This document shows positions 31,017 through 41,024 of a stretch of 64,000 bases of DNA, in pieces. The position numbers and the translations under genes were made by a program. Source of the stretch: Leishmania donovani. Its lineage: Eukaryota > Euglenozoa > Kinetoplastea > Trypanosomatida > Trypanosomatidae. Every line of letters begins with the position of its first letter. The stretch's first letter is position 1. Under the pieces are notes generated by a model. That model saw only the letters and a program-made list of their open reading frames with translations, searched no databases and was not told the DNA's origin. The stretch is from NCBI RefSeq assembly GCF_000227135.1, contig NC_018258.1:1042036-1106035 (forward strand), written 5' to 3'.

Positions 31017-31214
31017 TCATACATGCAGAAGGCATTCGTCTTTCGCCCTCGCCGCGGCAGAGGCATGTGCCACCGTAATCTCGTTAAATCTGTTTGCATC
31101 GAGAGTGTTCTTGTTTTCCCCCCTTTCAGCGCTTGCGGTGCAGAAGGCGTCCGGTGGCGCGATTGGCGGCTTCCAGCATGTACGCCGTATGATGCGCGGC
31201 GTGCGTGCGAGCAT
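31017..31214 (-). CDS. Possible small protein, 65 aa (weak)
   Basis: ATG 31214 opens a 65-codon frame (MLARTPRIIRRTCW... ending ECLLHV). A strong minus-strand pyrimidine tract at 31261-31290 is followed by an AG near 31248. The ATG is the first in the resulting mRNA. The peptide is of balanced composition, unlike most open frames in these intergenic regions, and the DNA at 30900-31260 lacks purine runs. I recognise no family, and an ORF of this length is common by chance, so this is a candidate only. Confidence 0.25.
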   Translation of the reverse strand: MLARTPRIIRRTCWKPPIAPPDAFCTASAERGENKNTLDANRFNEITVAHASAAARAKDECLLHV

Positions 31215-32229
31215 ACAAATCCAGGCAGATTCCCCAAAAGATAGAGATTCCTCTGGCACCCCTTCGAGGGAGAAAGGGGGAGGGGAGAGTGGGGTAGCTC
31301 ACGAATCAGAATAGCAAAGCAAGATAGAGCAAACGTAGGCGTGGATGAAGCGTCTTTTTTTTAAAGTGACCACACACAGATGCCTGGTGCATGCACCTGC
31401 TGTTGCGTGTACGTACCTCTGACCAGCGCACCAAAATCGCAGACCGCAACACACTGGCACGCAGGGATGTAATGGCACGGTCAGAGATAACGAGAGTGAA
31501 GGTGTCAAAATAAAGCGAAGCACTACTGCTAGGAATAGTTCAACGAAGATATCATTGCACCACGAGCAGGTCATCAAATATACACGCACATACAATCACG
31601 GCCCAACCACTTCTGCTGCACTGTGGCTATGCCAAGGAGCCGGCCCAACCAGCACTGCTGGGTGTCGCTCAGCCCACTGTGACGCCACTGCATAAAGCGG
31701 ACACGCTGAGCTCATGCTTACGCTCTACACCACCGCAATGCAGCTGAAACAGGAGCGTAAAACAGGAGGTGGAGGCGCAGCGTTGTTCAATCGCTGACAC
31801 TGCTCTTAGTGAGCTGACACAAGCGGGATCGTGCCCGCGAGTCTCTCCGGCACACCGCCAGCTCAGACCTGCCCTGCCAACACCAAGAATATGCAGCCGT
31901 ACACAAGGGCAGACTTTGCAGGCTGCTCGGCTTGCGCAAGAATGTGGTGTACTGAACCCTGTGATGCCACAGGACGAGGTGTGCCCCCCCGGCAGTATGG
32001 AGGTTGTCGTCAGGGAGAAGAAGAGCAAGAGCACACACACACACACACACACACGGAGGGGGGTGGTGGGGCGGGCTGAAAATGTAAGAGTTGCAAGCGA
32101 AAAAGAAAACAAAGAGGGGCTGTCCAGGAACACATCCGGTGGCGCTCCTCGACGAGGAGAGACTTCTGCCTCAGGAGGCATACCATTCGCGGGGCCAAGG
32201 CGCCTTGCGCGCATCGTGCTCAGCATAGA
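31215..32229. other. 3' flank of the solenoid gene
   Basis: 31600-32020 is GC-rich, of mixed composition and contains a short imperfect repeat (GGCCCAACCA occurs at about 31603 and 31643). It could be an old retroposon fragment but matches neither repeat family here by eye. A (CA)n tract lies at 32032-32054. The minus-strand frame starting at 32226 is read through that tract and is not called. Confidence 0.4.
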
Positions 32230-35200
32230 TTACTCCTGTCGTACCATACGGGCGTCGGAGGAGACCCACAAGTCCGTGTCTTTGCAGTATAATCGCAGAG
32301 ACAGCTTACGATCTTCACTCCAGCCGCGTTTCTCACATGCTTCGAGAAGAATCGCCAAGCCGAGACGGCGCATAAGGGCAGAAGGGTGCTTTCTCAGCAC
32401 TGCCTGCTCCAGTCTTTCCGCGGCATCCATGTCGCGGATGGCAGAGGAGTCACCTTGCACCGCTCTGATCACAGCCGCTGCTGCCCCAGGATGCATCAGC
32501 CCAGCTGCTTCCATCGTCGTCAGCCGCGACACCCACTCCGAGATGTCCAATTCGAAAATCAGCGAGACCGCGATCGTTGGCTGGCGGCGGGCCGCGATGA
32601 GTTGCTCCGCAACCTCAGTCGCAACAGTGCGCAGCAGCTTGTGTTCGTGCGCCGCAGCGCATCTCATGATTCCACACAGCACACTCGCCACACTCTCGAG
32701 GGACGCGTCGGGCTGGACGGTGAAGATGACAGAGATGAGAAACGGTGCCGCTTCCTCGGCGGTGCACCTGAGCATGCACCTGAGCACAGACTGAACGATT
32801 TCCGGTGAGGTGCACTCATCCAGGTACTCTGCAATCGCCTTGCACAGCTCCAGGTCGTCGTACGGCGGCACTGTGGCGAGCTTGTGCAGTGCCGAGACGC
32901 GAACGTCGCGCACCGGGTGGCGAAGAAGTCGTCGAAGAAGCACCTGGTACTCCCGCACCTGCCACGGCAGCCGGAGCAGCGCCCACGGCAAGGTTGACAT
33001 AGCCACGCAAGCCGCTGAGGATGGAGTGGTCACTTGCTTCTCATAAGAGTCGGCAGTGCTCGCATCATCCGTGTCACCATCGCTTTCTTCGCGTGCATTG
33101 ATAGCTGACTCCGCGGCAGCCACCGCACATTGCTCTGCCACTTGGTCGTGCGTTACAATGAAGGCGTAGTATGACCACACCTGCGGCTTGTCCAGAAAGT
33201 GGAAGAGCGCGGTCACTAAAGCGGCTCGCACATCGCGATGCATAGTCAGCACAGCCTCCTCCGTCGATCCAGGCGCCGTGGCAGCTGTTGCAGAGAGTGC
33301 CGCGACTCCTCCACAGTCACCGTCCTCTTCTGCAGGCATCGGTAGATGACGCTCGGCGGCAAACTGCACGATACGCGCGTACGCCACATTGTCGCACTTC
33401 GCGCCAAGAAGGTGAAGTGCCTCCTTCTGAGCCGTCACTTGCTTCCCCGTGAGGACTGGCTCGAGAACGCGCACCGCCTCGGCGCTCGGTGCGCGCCGCA
33501 GCGCCGTGGCGAGTGCTCGAAGAGCGTCCATGCGTTGGTCCGCCACATCTAGCGCATTCTGTAAGGCTTGCACGGCTGCGGCATCGCCATCCAGCTGGCC
33601 GAGCGCCTGCAGCGCAAACCGCATCGCATACTCCCCATGCTCAGGATGCGCGTCCGTTGCCAAGGTGAGCAAACTCCGTGCGTTTCCATCTGCGTCTGTC
33701 CAACTTGTCGTGGAGGATACGGAGGGCAGCCTGGCGAGATTCTTGATGAGCCGGCTGCATTGGAAAGCCTCCAAAGCAAGCGGGGTGTATATGGCTTGCA
33801 GGCAAGACTGCGCGTAGCGGATCTGCTGGCGATCCGTCCACCGGTGTGCGTTCTCCACCGGCAGCTCACACACAAACGCGAGCGACTTGCTGTTTGCGTG
33901 GTAGAAGCGACCGGTGGGGATGTTTTCGATGGGGATCACGAGCATGTCCAACAGCGGTCCCTGCAGAACGTCACACACCAGGCGCTGCACCCTGCTGACA
34001 GTAATCCAGTCTTTCCTTTGGGCGATGAGGTCCGGAAGCTCGACCGCCAGTTGCTGTGCAAAGTGCCTGGCGTAAAGCCTCAAGGAAACCGCCGCCACAC
34101 CGCTGTCTGTGGAGGACATACCGGCTTGTAGCACGTCATGCACCATCGTCCAAATCTCGGGCTCACCGTTGCTCGGCGCAGGCGCCTCTCGCCGAAGTAC
34201 TTTGACGACAGTTTTGTTGTCGAGAAGGGATTCCAGGATGCGTATAGTCGCCCACATGTTGTCGCTGTCTAGCAGCATCTGCGCAAGCGGAAGCAGCGAT
34301 GCCACCAGGACAGGTACAGCACGCGGGTACAGCTGAGCTAACTGGAGAAAGTCATCCCAGTCGCCATTGCAGGCAGTGAACTGTTTTCGTTTGCGGATAA
34401 GCGTGGCAAGTTGGCTGACCGCAAAGTTTGTCTGCGGCCCAACGAGGCGGAAGAGGAGCCTCTCCAGCGCTCGCAGAGTGCGGTCAGACATGTCTTTGGC
34501 GCTGTAGGCAGCTTGGATGAGCTGTGTGAGCGTGTCCTGCAAGGTGTTATCGGAAATGTGCGTGGCCGTACGCCTCCAGAAGCCGTGTGGCAGCGCAGCC
34601 CACGCCTTGAACATCTCGCGACGCCATCCATCCTGCTCCTTTGGCCGCTGCGCACAAAACGCGAGGGCCGCTGGCAGGTGCTCGGGGTAGTACCTGAGGG
34701 AGCCAACGCACGCGCGAATCAGCTGGGACCGAATCGTAGCGTCGCTGCTGGTCACGTACGCGGCCCCGATCTGTATTGCTTCCGGGAATGGCAGGAAAGA
34801 AAGGTATTCGATGCGCTCGTTCGGGAGGTCTTGCAGTTTCGCGTGATTGTAGAAGCGGTGGGCGAAGGCTGTTCGCTCCGCCGCAGATGGCATGCAAAAA
34901 ATCCAGTTTATATGCGGAATCCCACGAGTGTCTTGCAGCTCCCTGCAGCCACGCGCAAAGTAGGCGCGCCGCGCTTCAGGAAGCATGTTCAGCAAGTCGA
35001 CGGGCTCATTGGAGAGAATGCTTTTGTCCAGAAGTCGTAGGATGAGGTCCGTGTGTCCGCCAAGGCGTCTCCAGGCCCGACGCGATATCAGGCAGTTCAA
35101 GGGTTCCGAAAAGGTCGCCAACATGTGCCGACCCTCTCCCTCGAGCAGATAGTGGCCGATTTCCACGGGAAAGGTGGAGACGTAGTAGCGCTCCAGCACG

Positions 35201-36003
35201 GTCTGCAGAGTGGGTTGGTCCAGGCCGAGAAGGTGCGCGGTGGCAGTGAAGAGGGAGAGGCTGTCTTTCAATGCACCGCGGGTGGCGAGAAACACGCACG
35301 CTTTCTGAACCAGCTCCTTCAGCGCCGCGTCCACAACCGTGTTGAGGCTTACCTGCTCGTATACCCGAGCCGTCAAGTACTGCGCTACCCACTGAGGATG
35401 ATGACGACACAAGAGACGAAGTGCCACGATGCCAAGAGTAGCCTGCTCTTCTTTCGGCAGCTGTTCGAAAGCTTCCGGGCTCAAGGATCCGAGTAGCAGC
35501 TGCATCTTGGCGGGGTCCGTCACTGTGTGCGTCTGGTAGAGCCGCAGGAGCACCTGCGTCTGCTGTGCTTGCGCCAGTCGGGTGACCAGGCACTTGAACT
35601 GAGGAAGTCGGGCGCCCTGTAAAAAGTTGATTGCCATCGCTGCTTTTTGCGGGTCGTCGCTTGTGGTCGAGATTAGCATGCAAGTCATCAACAGCTGCGA
35701 TACCTTGAGAGATGCATCCTCCAGCAGTGACGACGCCGTCTCTAGCAGCGCGGCCGGCATGGCCCGCCCAATTCTTTGGGTCTCTGCGAAGGCACCGCAC
35801 AACGCACAGGCAGCAAGAAAGTGCTGGTAGTGCCCTTGCGACGGTGCGCCGAGCGTTGTGATGACATTCTGAAGATCCCTCGGCTCTCGCGCTGTTGCAG
35901 TGATGCTGCAGCGGCCAAACTCTACGAGAATCGCGCACCGGCTGTGGTGGGAGAGTGATTCCACGTGCTGCAATAGCTCGTCGAGCGAAGAGATGCGTTG
36001 CAT
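32230..36003 (-). CDS. Conserved-looking alpha-solenoid (HEAT/ARM-like) protein, 1257 aa
   Basis: ATG 36003 (MQRISSLDELLQHVESL) to TAA 32230. Unlike its neighbours this protein has an ordinary folded composition throughout: Leu/Ala-rich helices of 12-18 residues in pairs. The clearest HEAT-like unit is HPVRDVRVSALHKLATVP, at about 1023-1040. Others occur near 890-950 (LRALATALRRAP, KEALHLLGAK) and over the first 300 residues. An acidic low-complexity loop (EESDGDTDDASTADS) interrupts the C-terminal half. No catalytic motif, signal peptide or membrane span is visible. HEAT/ARM solenoids usually act as protein- or RNA-binding scaffolds. The specific partner cannot be read from sequence, and remote homology to a known scaffold is possible. 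Confidence 0.92.
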   Translation of the reverse strand: MQRISSLDELLQHVESLSHHSRCAILVEFGRCSITATAREPRDLQNVITTLGAPSQGHYQHFLAACALCGAFAETQRIGRAMPAALLETASSLLEDASLKVSQLLMTCMLISTTSDDPQKAAMAINFLQGARLPQFKCLVTRLAQAQQTQVLLRLYQTHTVTDPAKMQLLLGSLSPEAFEQLPKEEQATLGIVALRLLCRHHPQWVAQYLTARVYEQVSLNTVVDAALKELVQKACVFLATRGALKDSLSLFTATAHLLGLDQPTLQTVLERYYVSTFPVEIGHYLLEGEGRHMLATFSEPLNCLISRRAWRRLGGHTDLILRLLDKSILSNEPVDLLNMLPEARRAYFARGCRELQDTRGIPHINWIFCMPSAAERTAFAHRFYNHAKLQDLPNERIEYLSFLPFPEAIQIGAAYVTSSDATIRSQLIRACVGSLRYYPEHLPAALAFCAQRPKEQDGWRREMFKAWAALPHGFWRRTATHISDNTLQDTLTQLIQAAYSAKDMSDRTLRALERLLFRLVGPQTNFAVSQLATLIRKRKQFTACNGDWDDFLQLAQLYPRAVPVLVASLLPLAQMLLDSDNMWATIRILESLLDNKTVVKVLRREAPAPSNGEPEIWTMVHDVLQAGMSSTDSGVAAVSLRLYARHFAQQLAVELPDLIAQRKDWITVSRVQRLVCDVLQGPLLDMLVIPIENIPTGRFYHANSKSLAFVCELPVENAHRWTDRQQIRYAQSCLQAIYTPLALEAFQCSRLIKNLARLPSVSSTTSWTDADGNARSLLTLATDAHPEHGEYAMRFALQALGQLDGDAAAVQALQNALDVADQRMDALRALATALRRAPSAEAVRVLEPVLTGKQVTAQKEALHLLGAKCDNVAYARIVQFAAERHLPMPAEEDGDCGGVAALSATAATAPGSTEEAVLTMHRDVRAALVTALFHFLDKPQVWSYYAFIVTHDQVAEQCAVAAAESAINAREESDGDTDDASTADSYEKQVTTPSSAACVAMSTLPWALLRLPWQVREYQVLLRRLLRHPVRDVRVSALHKLATVPPYDDLELCKAIAEYLDECTSPEIVQSVLRCMLRCTAEEAAPFLISVIFTVQPDASLESVASVLCGIMRCAAAHEHKLLRTVATEVAEQLIAARRQPTIAVSLIFELDISEWVSRLTTMEAAGLMHPGAAAAVIRAVQGDSSAIRDMDAAERLEQAVLRKHPSALMRRLGLAILLEACEKRGWSEDRKLSLRLYCKDTDLWVSSDARMVRQE

Positions 36004-39000
36004 GGTGTGGGGCGGAAGGGTTGGTCGTGGTAGTGGTGGTGGTGGGGGGCTGATGGAATAGCAGGCAAGAGCGAATCCACGGAAATAATGCGGGGAAGGG
36101 GTGCCCAGTGACACACTGTGCCCACGTGCTAAAAGGAGTTGAGATGGAAGTTGGGAGAGCGGGCGCCGCCGGAAACGGAGAAGCGCACAGCCCCAAAACG
36201 GAAGCGCAGGACGCTCTTTTCCCGCAGCGCGTAAGAGCGGCGTGCAACGAACAGTTGTGCGTCTCGCAGTGAAGAGACGGCGATGTAAGAAGCGCCGCAA
36301 CAACAAAATAAAAACTCGATGTGCGCGACCCTCTTCCGTGTTGGCGCACGCGCGCGTGTGTGCGGCAATGGAAGGTGAGGGTATCAATCGCTAATAAAAA
36401 TAAGGTCCAAGAGCAAGGGGAAAGAGGAGGAGGAAGCTGTGGTTGAGAACACGTGCGCACGGATGCACGCGAGGAAAGGAGCGCCGGCATTCCCAAGCGC
36501 TTCTTCCGCCTTTCCTTGGGTGACCTCTTGTGGCTGCCACACTAAAAAGTCATTCTGACGGGTTGCGATGAGCGCTTCGGGAGGGAGGCGCTGCCCTCTC
36601 CCTTGCCAAGCATCCGCAACCACCCGAAGGTTGGTTCCGATTTGGCGCACAACTCTGTTATCACACACCGGCACACACACACACACACGCACATACACTT
36701 GAGTGCAAACAAAACGAAAAAAAAAAAATCATTGTGAAAGTGAAAAAAAAAGGTGAAGAAGACAAGAAAGGCGAGGGGAGCATCACGGACAGAGGAGGAG
36801 GTACGCGCTCCCCTCCCTCCCACCCCCCGTATGTGAGTAACGCAACAGCAAAGGGAGGGCGGATCATTGCCGTTACAGCACGAAGGGGATCCATATCGAA
36901 ACGAAAAAAAAAAAAGGGAGGCCATCTACCGCCGAAGTGTCGTCTGCTCATACGCATCCGCCACTCACTTGTGGGGCTCACCCGGGGAGGACTGCCCGCA
37001 CGGGGAGCACCGCAGCCACGAAGGCGAAAAAGCCGCCGGCAGAAAGTGAGAGAGGGCTACAACAGACAGCAGCCACAAAAAGAGTAGCAGCGTTGTGCAA
37101 CCACAGCATACATGATTCATCTTGGAATCAAACGCTTACCTGTCTTTGCCACGTTCCGCAGATCGGGTCTTTGAGCGCGCTTGCTTCTTCCCTGGTCCGG
37201 ACAGGATAAGACGCGGATGCGCGAGAGGAGGGAGAGGTGGAACGGCAGGGAGGACGCTTTCGTGTAGATGGCCCTCACGACAGGAAAGGCGGCAGGGCAG
37301 TGCGCGCAGGAGATACACGAGAGGCAGAATTAAAAGAGGGGCGGAGAGACGAACACGAGACACATCCGGGCAATCGTGTGCGCCTACGAGTGAGGGCGAA
37401 GCGCGCGACGCGCATACAGGCACGAGGGAGCCGCCACGCACACGATGCGCGCGCGCCCGAGAGAGACGAAGCTGCAGTGAACGTAGGGGGCACAGAGACA
37501 AAGCCAGACGAGTCGAAGGAGATACATGAGAAAGACCGGCGAGGCCAGGCGGGGGTGTGGGAAGAGGAAGGGCATGCGAAGAAATAGCAAACACACGTGC
37601 GGCACAGCTCCAAGAAGAGGAGCGCCCATGAAGGACAACAAGAGCTAATCGCTAACAACAAGGAGAAGGCGAAGAGGAGCAGGCTCGGAAACCGAGGTGT
37701 GTGCGTGAGTGTGTGTGTGTGTGGGGAGGTGAGTGGCGAAGGGGCACCTGCGTCTGCCAATTTCAAGCAGCCTCCTTCGCCTCTGATGCTATGGCGACAG
37801 ACACTGAGACAGGTTTATGACAGAAAACGTACACAAGTCAGTGGTCTTGACATCCCTTCTCTGCTTCTGTTGGCTGCGGATTATGGGGCAAAGGCTCATC
37901 ACATCAAACACCCCCCAAAGAGCATGCAACTGCGATACAAGCCCTGCCCCCTCCCGCCCCCGAGTAGTGTAACCTACGGATACACACGCGCTATCGTCTT
38001 TGGTTGTGCGCGCTTCCGAGTAAAGTGGGAGGGGGACGAGGGGGTGCGACCAACCCGACAGGTGACGCTCACAGGTGCGCCCACGCAAAACAGAAGACAA
38101 AATCGAAAGTAGAATCAACGGCGAAGAACACCACGAGCAGAGAAGAACAAACCGAGAACGAAGGGGAAGGGACACACAAAAGATATGAGGACGCGGCACA
38201 CAGGGGCAAAAAAAAATCTCAGGGTAAAACGTTGCACACACACCAAAGAGAAGGAAAGTGAAGAATGCACGCCGGGGCTGAAGGATGAGGGAGGGAGAGG
38301 TGATGGTGGTGTGTGCGTGTGTGGGGGGGGGGAGGGGTTGTGAAAGAAACTAACACTTCAACAGGAGACCGACGTGGCTATCCTGCTACAGAATCGTATT
38401 CGAGCGCCTGCCTGTCCGCAAATTCGATCATGAAAGGGGCATGCGGGAGATATCACATGTCGAGCAGCGACATCCATAATCGTCTAGGCTGCACGACAGC
38501 ACATCACCGACATCAAAGGCAGCTGCGCAGCACAGCAGAGAAAAGACGAAAGACCGACAGCAACCGAAAACAAAGAGACGCATGGGGAGAAAAAGAGATG
38601 TGTGTGCGCGTGCGTGTGTGTGGGAGGGAGAGGGTCAGCCCACCGCCGTGAGGGGCGCGCACAACACACAGCGACGCGACAGATATTACAGACATACACC
38701 GAGTCGCATCAAGTGCCACGAGAGGATACACGCTGCGAAAGATACAACAAACAGAGGAACTTCCACACACACACGCACGCGAATCGAGCAAGCATCAAAT
38801 CTTGAGTTCTGGAAGTTCCGCTTTTCCTTCTCTTTTCTCCAGAGAGAAAAGAGACGAAGGGAGGGCACTTGCTCTTGCCTATGCTGCCCACAAGGGCACG
38901 GAAAGCTGGTGACGCAGCGTGCACTGCCGTGAAGGGAAGCACACAAGTGGAGATGCACGAGCACAGCAAGGCTGTGAGGCTGAAATCAGAGAACAACCGT

Positions 39001-39563
39001 CTGCAAGCGGCAAAAGGAAAAACAGGGAAAATGCCATAGAGCGCGCCGGCAGCGCTCAGTGGACGTAAGAGACGTGGCGGATGAAAAACAGCACAAAACA
39101 ACAAAAACAGGCGGCCAACACCGTCGCAAGCAAGACTGGATTGGCGTACAACGCACCAGCGGAAGCCCATCGGTGAAGAGGCGAGTGCGAGAGAACGGGC
39201 GAGGAAGGTCATGGGAAGAGGGCGGGGAGAGCCCGTGGACCGGGTGCCCAGAGAAGTCGATAGAAGAAGGGAAACAAAGACACGCTTAGAAACACAAAAA
39301 GAGACACAGTGACACATGAACGTAGTGCGTATACGAGGGTAAAAGAAATCAAGACACAAGACTGCACTGTGCATACCCGACACAGTAGTTTAACTATGGC
39401 TTGTCGTCACGGAAGTAACGGTTCATGTGCCCCAATACTCCCATGTCTTTGGGGGGGAACAGGGGTAGCTTGGACATGAATTTTCATTGTGAGATGAAGC
39501 ATCGGCGAGTGCTTCATCAGTCCGACATCACCATTAAAGTACCGTGTGCGAGCTTCTCTCCCC
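36004..39563. other. Intergenic region upstream of the solenoid gene
   Basis: 3.5 kb, mainly purine-rich on the plus strand with CA/GT tracts (36668-36692, 37696-37722, 38308-38327) and A-runs. More mixed patches lie at 37740-38060 and 39380-39560. No minus-strand ORF is convincing. The splice acceptor of the solenoid gene lies near its 5' end; the rest belongs to the 3' flank of the 903-aa gene. Confidence 0.45.
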
Positions 39564-40340
39564 CCATAGTTTCAGTACACCACCAACAAATCAAACACGG
39601 CACTCCCACCCAGACGTACACGCCATCACAGCGCAGACGCCTCCGCTGCACCACGGCGGCATCTTGGCCCTCTAGGGCGAGACGGCTGCCGCCGAAGCGG
39701 GGACATGCGTCTCACGGTCTCTTCTTGTCCTTCCTCGCGCCTCCCTCGCACGCGTGCTGCGCCACCGGCACCAGACCGACCTGGGTGCACTGCGCGCCTG
39801 GACCCAACGCGGGCAGCGTCCAGGGCCCTGCTCAAGGGCGGAGGCACCGGCGTCCGCCGTGCGCGTAGTAGAGGGGTGGTGGTGGCCCAGGTGCATGCCG
39901 CACGGGCTCACGGAATCAGTTGGCCAGCCGCAGGCCAGGGCCCCCTGGAGGCCCTGTGCTCCGCCTGTGTGCCCTCCCTCGCGCCCTCCGTCGCCTCAAG
40001 CAGCGGCATGCCATAGTACGGTGTGGAGACTCGCCACATGGGTGCCCGGACGACCCGATGCTGCCATTCGGGGTGCTCGCGTCATGCCCCCCCCCCCCGG
40101 GGCATCTGTGCCNNNNNNNNNNNNNNNNNNNNNNNNNNNNNNNTCGCGTCATGCCCCCCCCCCGGGGCATCTGTGCCTCAGCAGCCCACACGGCCGGGTG
40201 GGGGACGTCCCGCATGATCCGCGCACATGCACACGGCGGCTCGCTCGCATGCGTCTCTTCGCGCCTCTGCATGCTTTCTTCGGATGCGAGGCGCCGTGCC
40301 GGCGGTGCTTGACAGCGCGTGCGCACCGTGCTTGCACTGC
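39564..40340. repeat. GC-rich dispersed repeat, family B copy 1 (SIDER-like retroposon?)
   Basis: The first 130 nt (39564-39693) are identical to the last 130 nt of the window (63871-64000). The GC-rich, purine-run-free composition continues to about 40340, so the whole stretch is probably one element; its right end is estimated. It lies about 0.7 kb downstream of the 903-aa gene, so probably in that gene's 3' UTR, the usual place for Leishmania SIDER retroposons. It contains an assembly gap. Confidence 0.65.
40113..40143. other. Assembly gap, 31 N, with duplicated flanks
   Basis: The 36 nt before the gap and the 34 nt after are the same sequence except for the length of a C-run (12 versus 10). 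This is most simply a failed overlap across a homopolymer. Confidence 0.9.
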
Positions 40341-41024
40341 CAGACATTGCAGCCCGAGTCGACGCAATGCAAGAAAGCAATTCCCGCGAATACCCAACAC
40401 AAAGGCAGACACGGCGCGCACGCGCGAAGCGAGGAGGAGAAGGAGGGGAGAGGAGGGAAAGCATCACCCCAACACGGGCAGAATCAACGCAAAAACAAAA
40501 AAAAACAAAGAGGCCGAGAGGAACAACACGCATGCGCCGCAGAGCGAGGACGCGCCAGCAAGGGAAATCACGGGAGGCAACGGATAAGGGAGAGGATGAG
40601 GGGGGACGGGATTGCACGCATACCACACACACGACACCCACAAGAAAAAGGAAAGACAAGCGCACAACAGAGAGAGAGGGGTCGCTAAACATAAAGCACA
40701 CACAGGCGTTAATCAAGAAAACCATACCAGGGTGTAAGCGAAGAGCAGCAGCCACCATAGCCAGGAGTCTGCTGGCCCCCGAATACGAGAAGGAACCGAA
40801 GAAAAAAAAGAGAAGCACGCAGACATCCACATGCAAGAACCTACCCACCCGCATGCACGTACGTATCCACCGTACGGCGCTGCTATCGTAGGCAGGATAG
40901 CGGGGCATACACGACCGACGCGCGAGTGTCGACATTGCGGCGTTTCCTTTTTGTTGTTGTTCGCTCTGTTTGTTTACATTGCCCGTGTCACTTTAGTTCT
41001 CCAGAGCGCGGTCGGGCGTCAGCG
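40341..41024. other. 3' flank of the 903-aa gene
   Basis: Purine- and A-rich plus strand between repeat B and the stop codon at 41025. No gene is supported. Confidence 0.5.

Noticed and set aside
31669..32226. 185-codon minus-strand frame starting 3 nt after the solenoid stop
   Set aside because: It reads through a (CA)n tract as Val-Cys repeats, and there is no room for a splice acceptor between the stop and its ATG.
31769..32794. 341-codon plus-strand frame
   Set aside because: Partly antisense to the solenoid gene and partly through a (CA)n tract.
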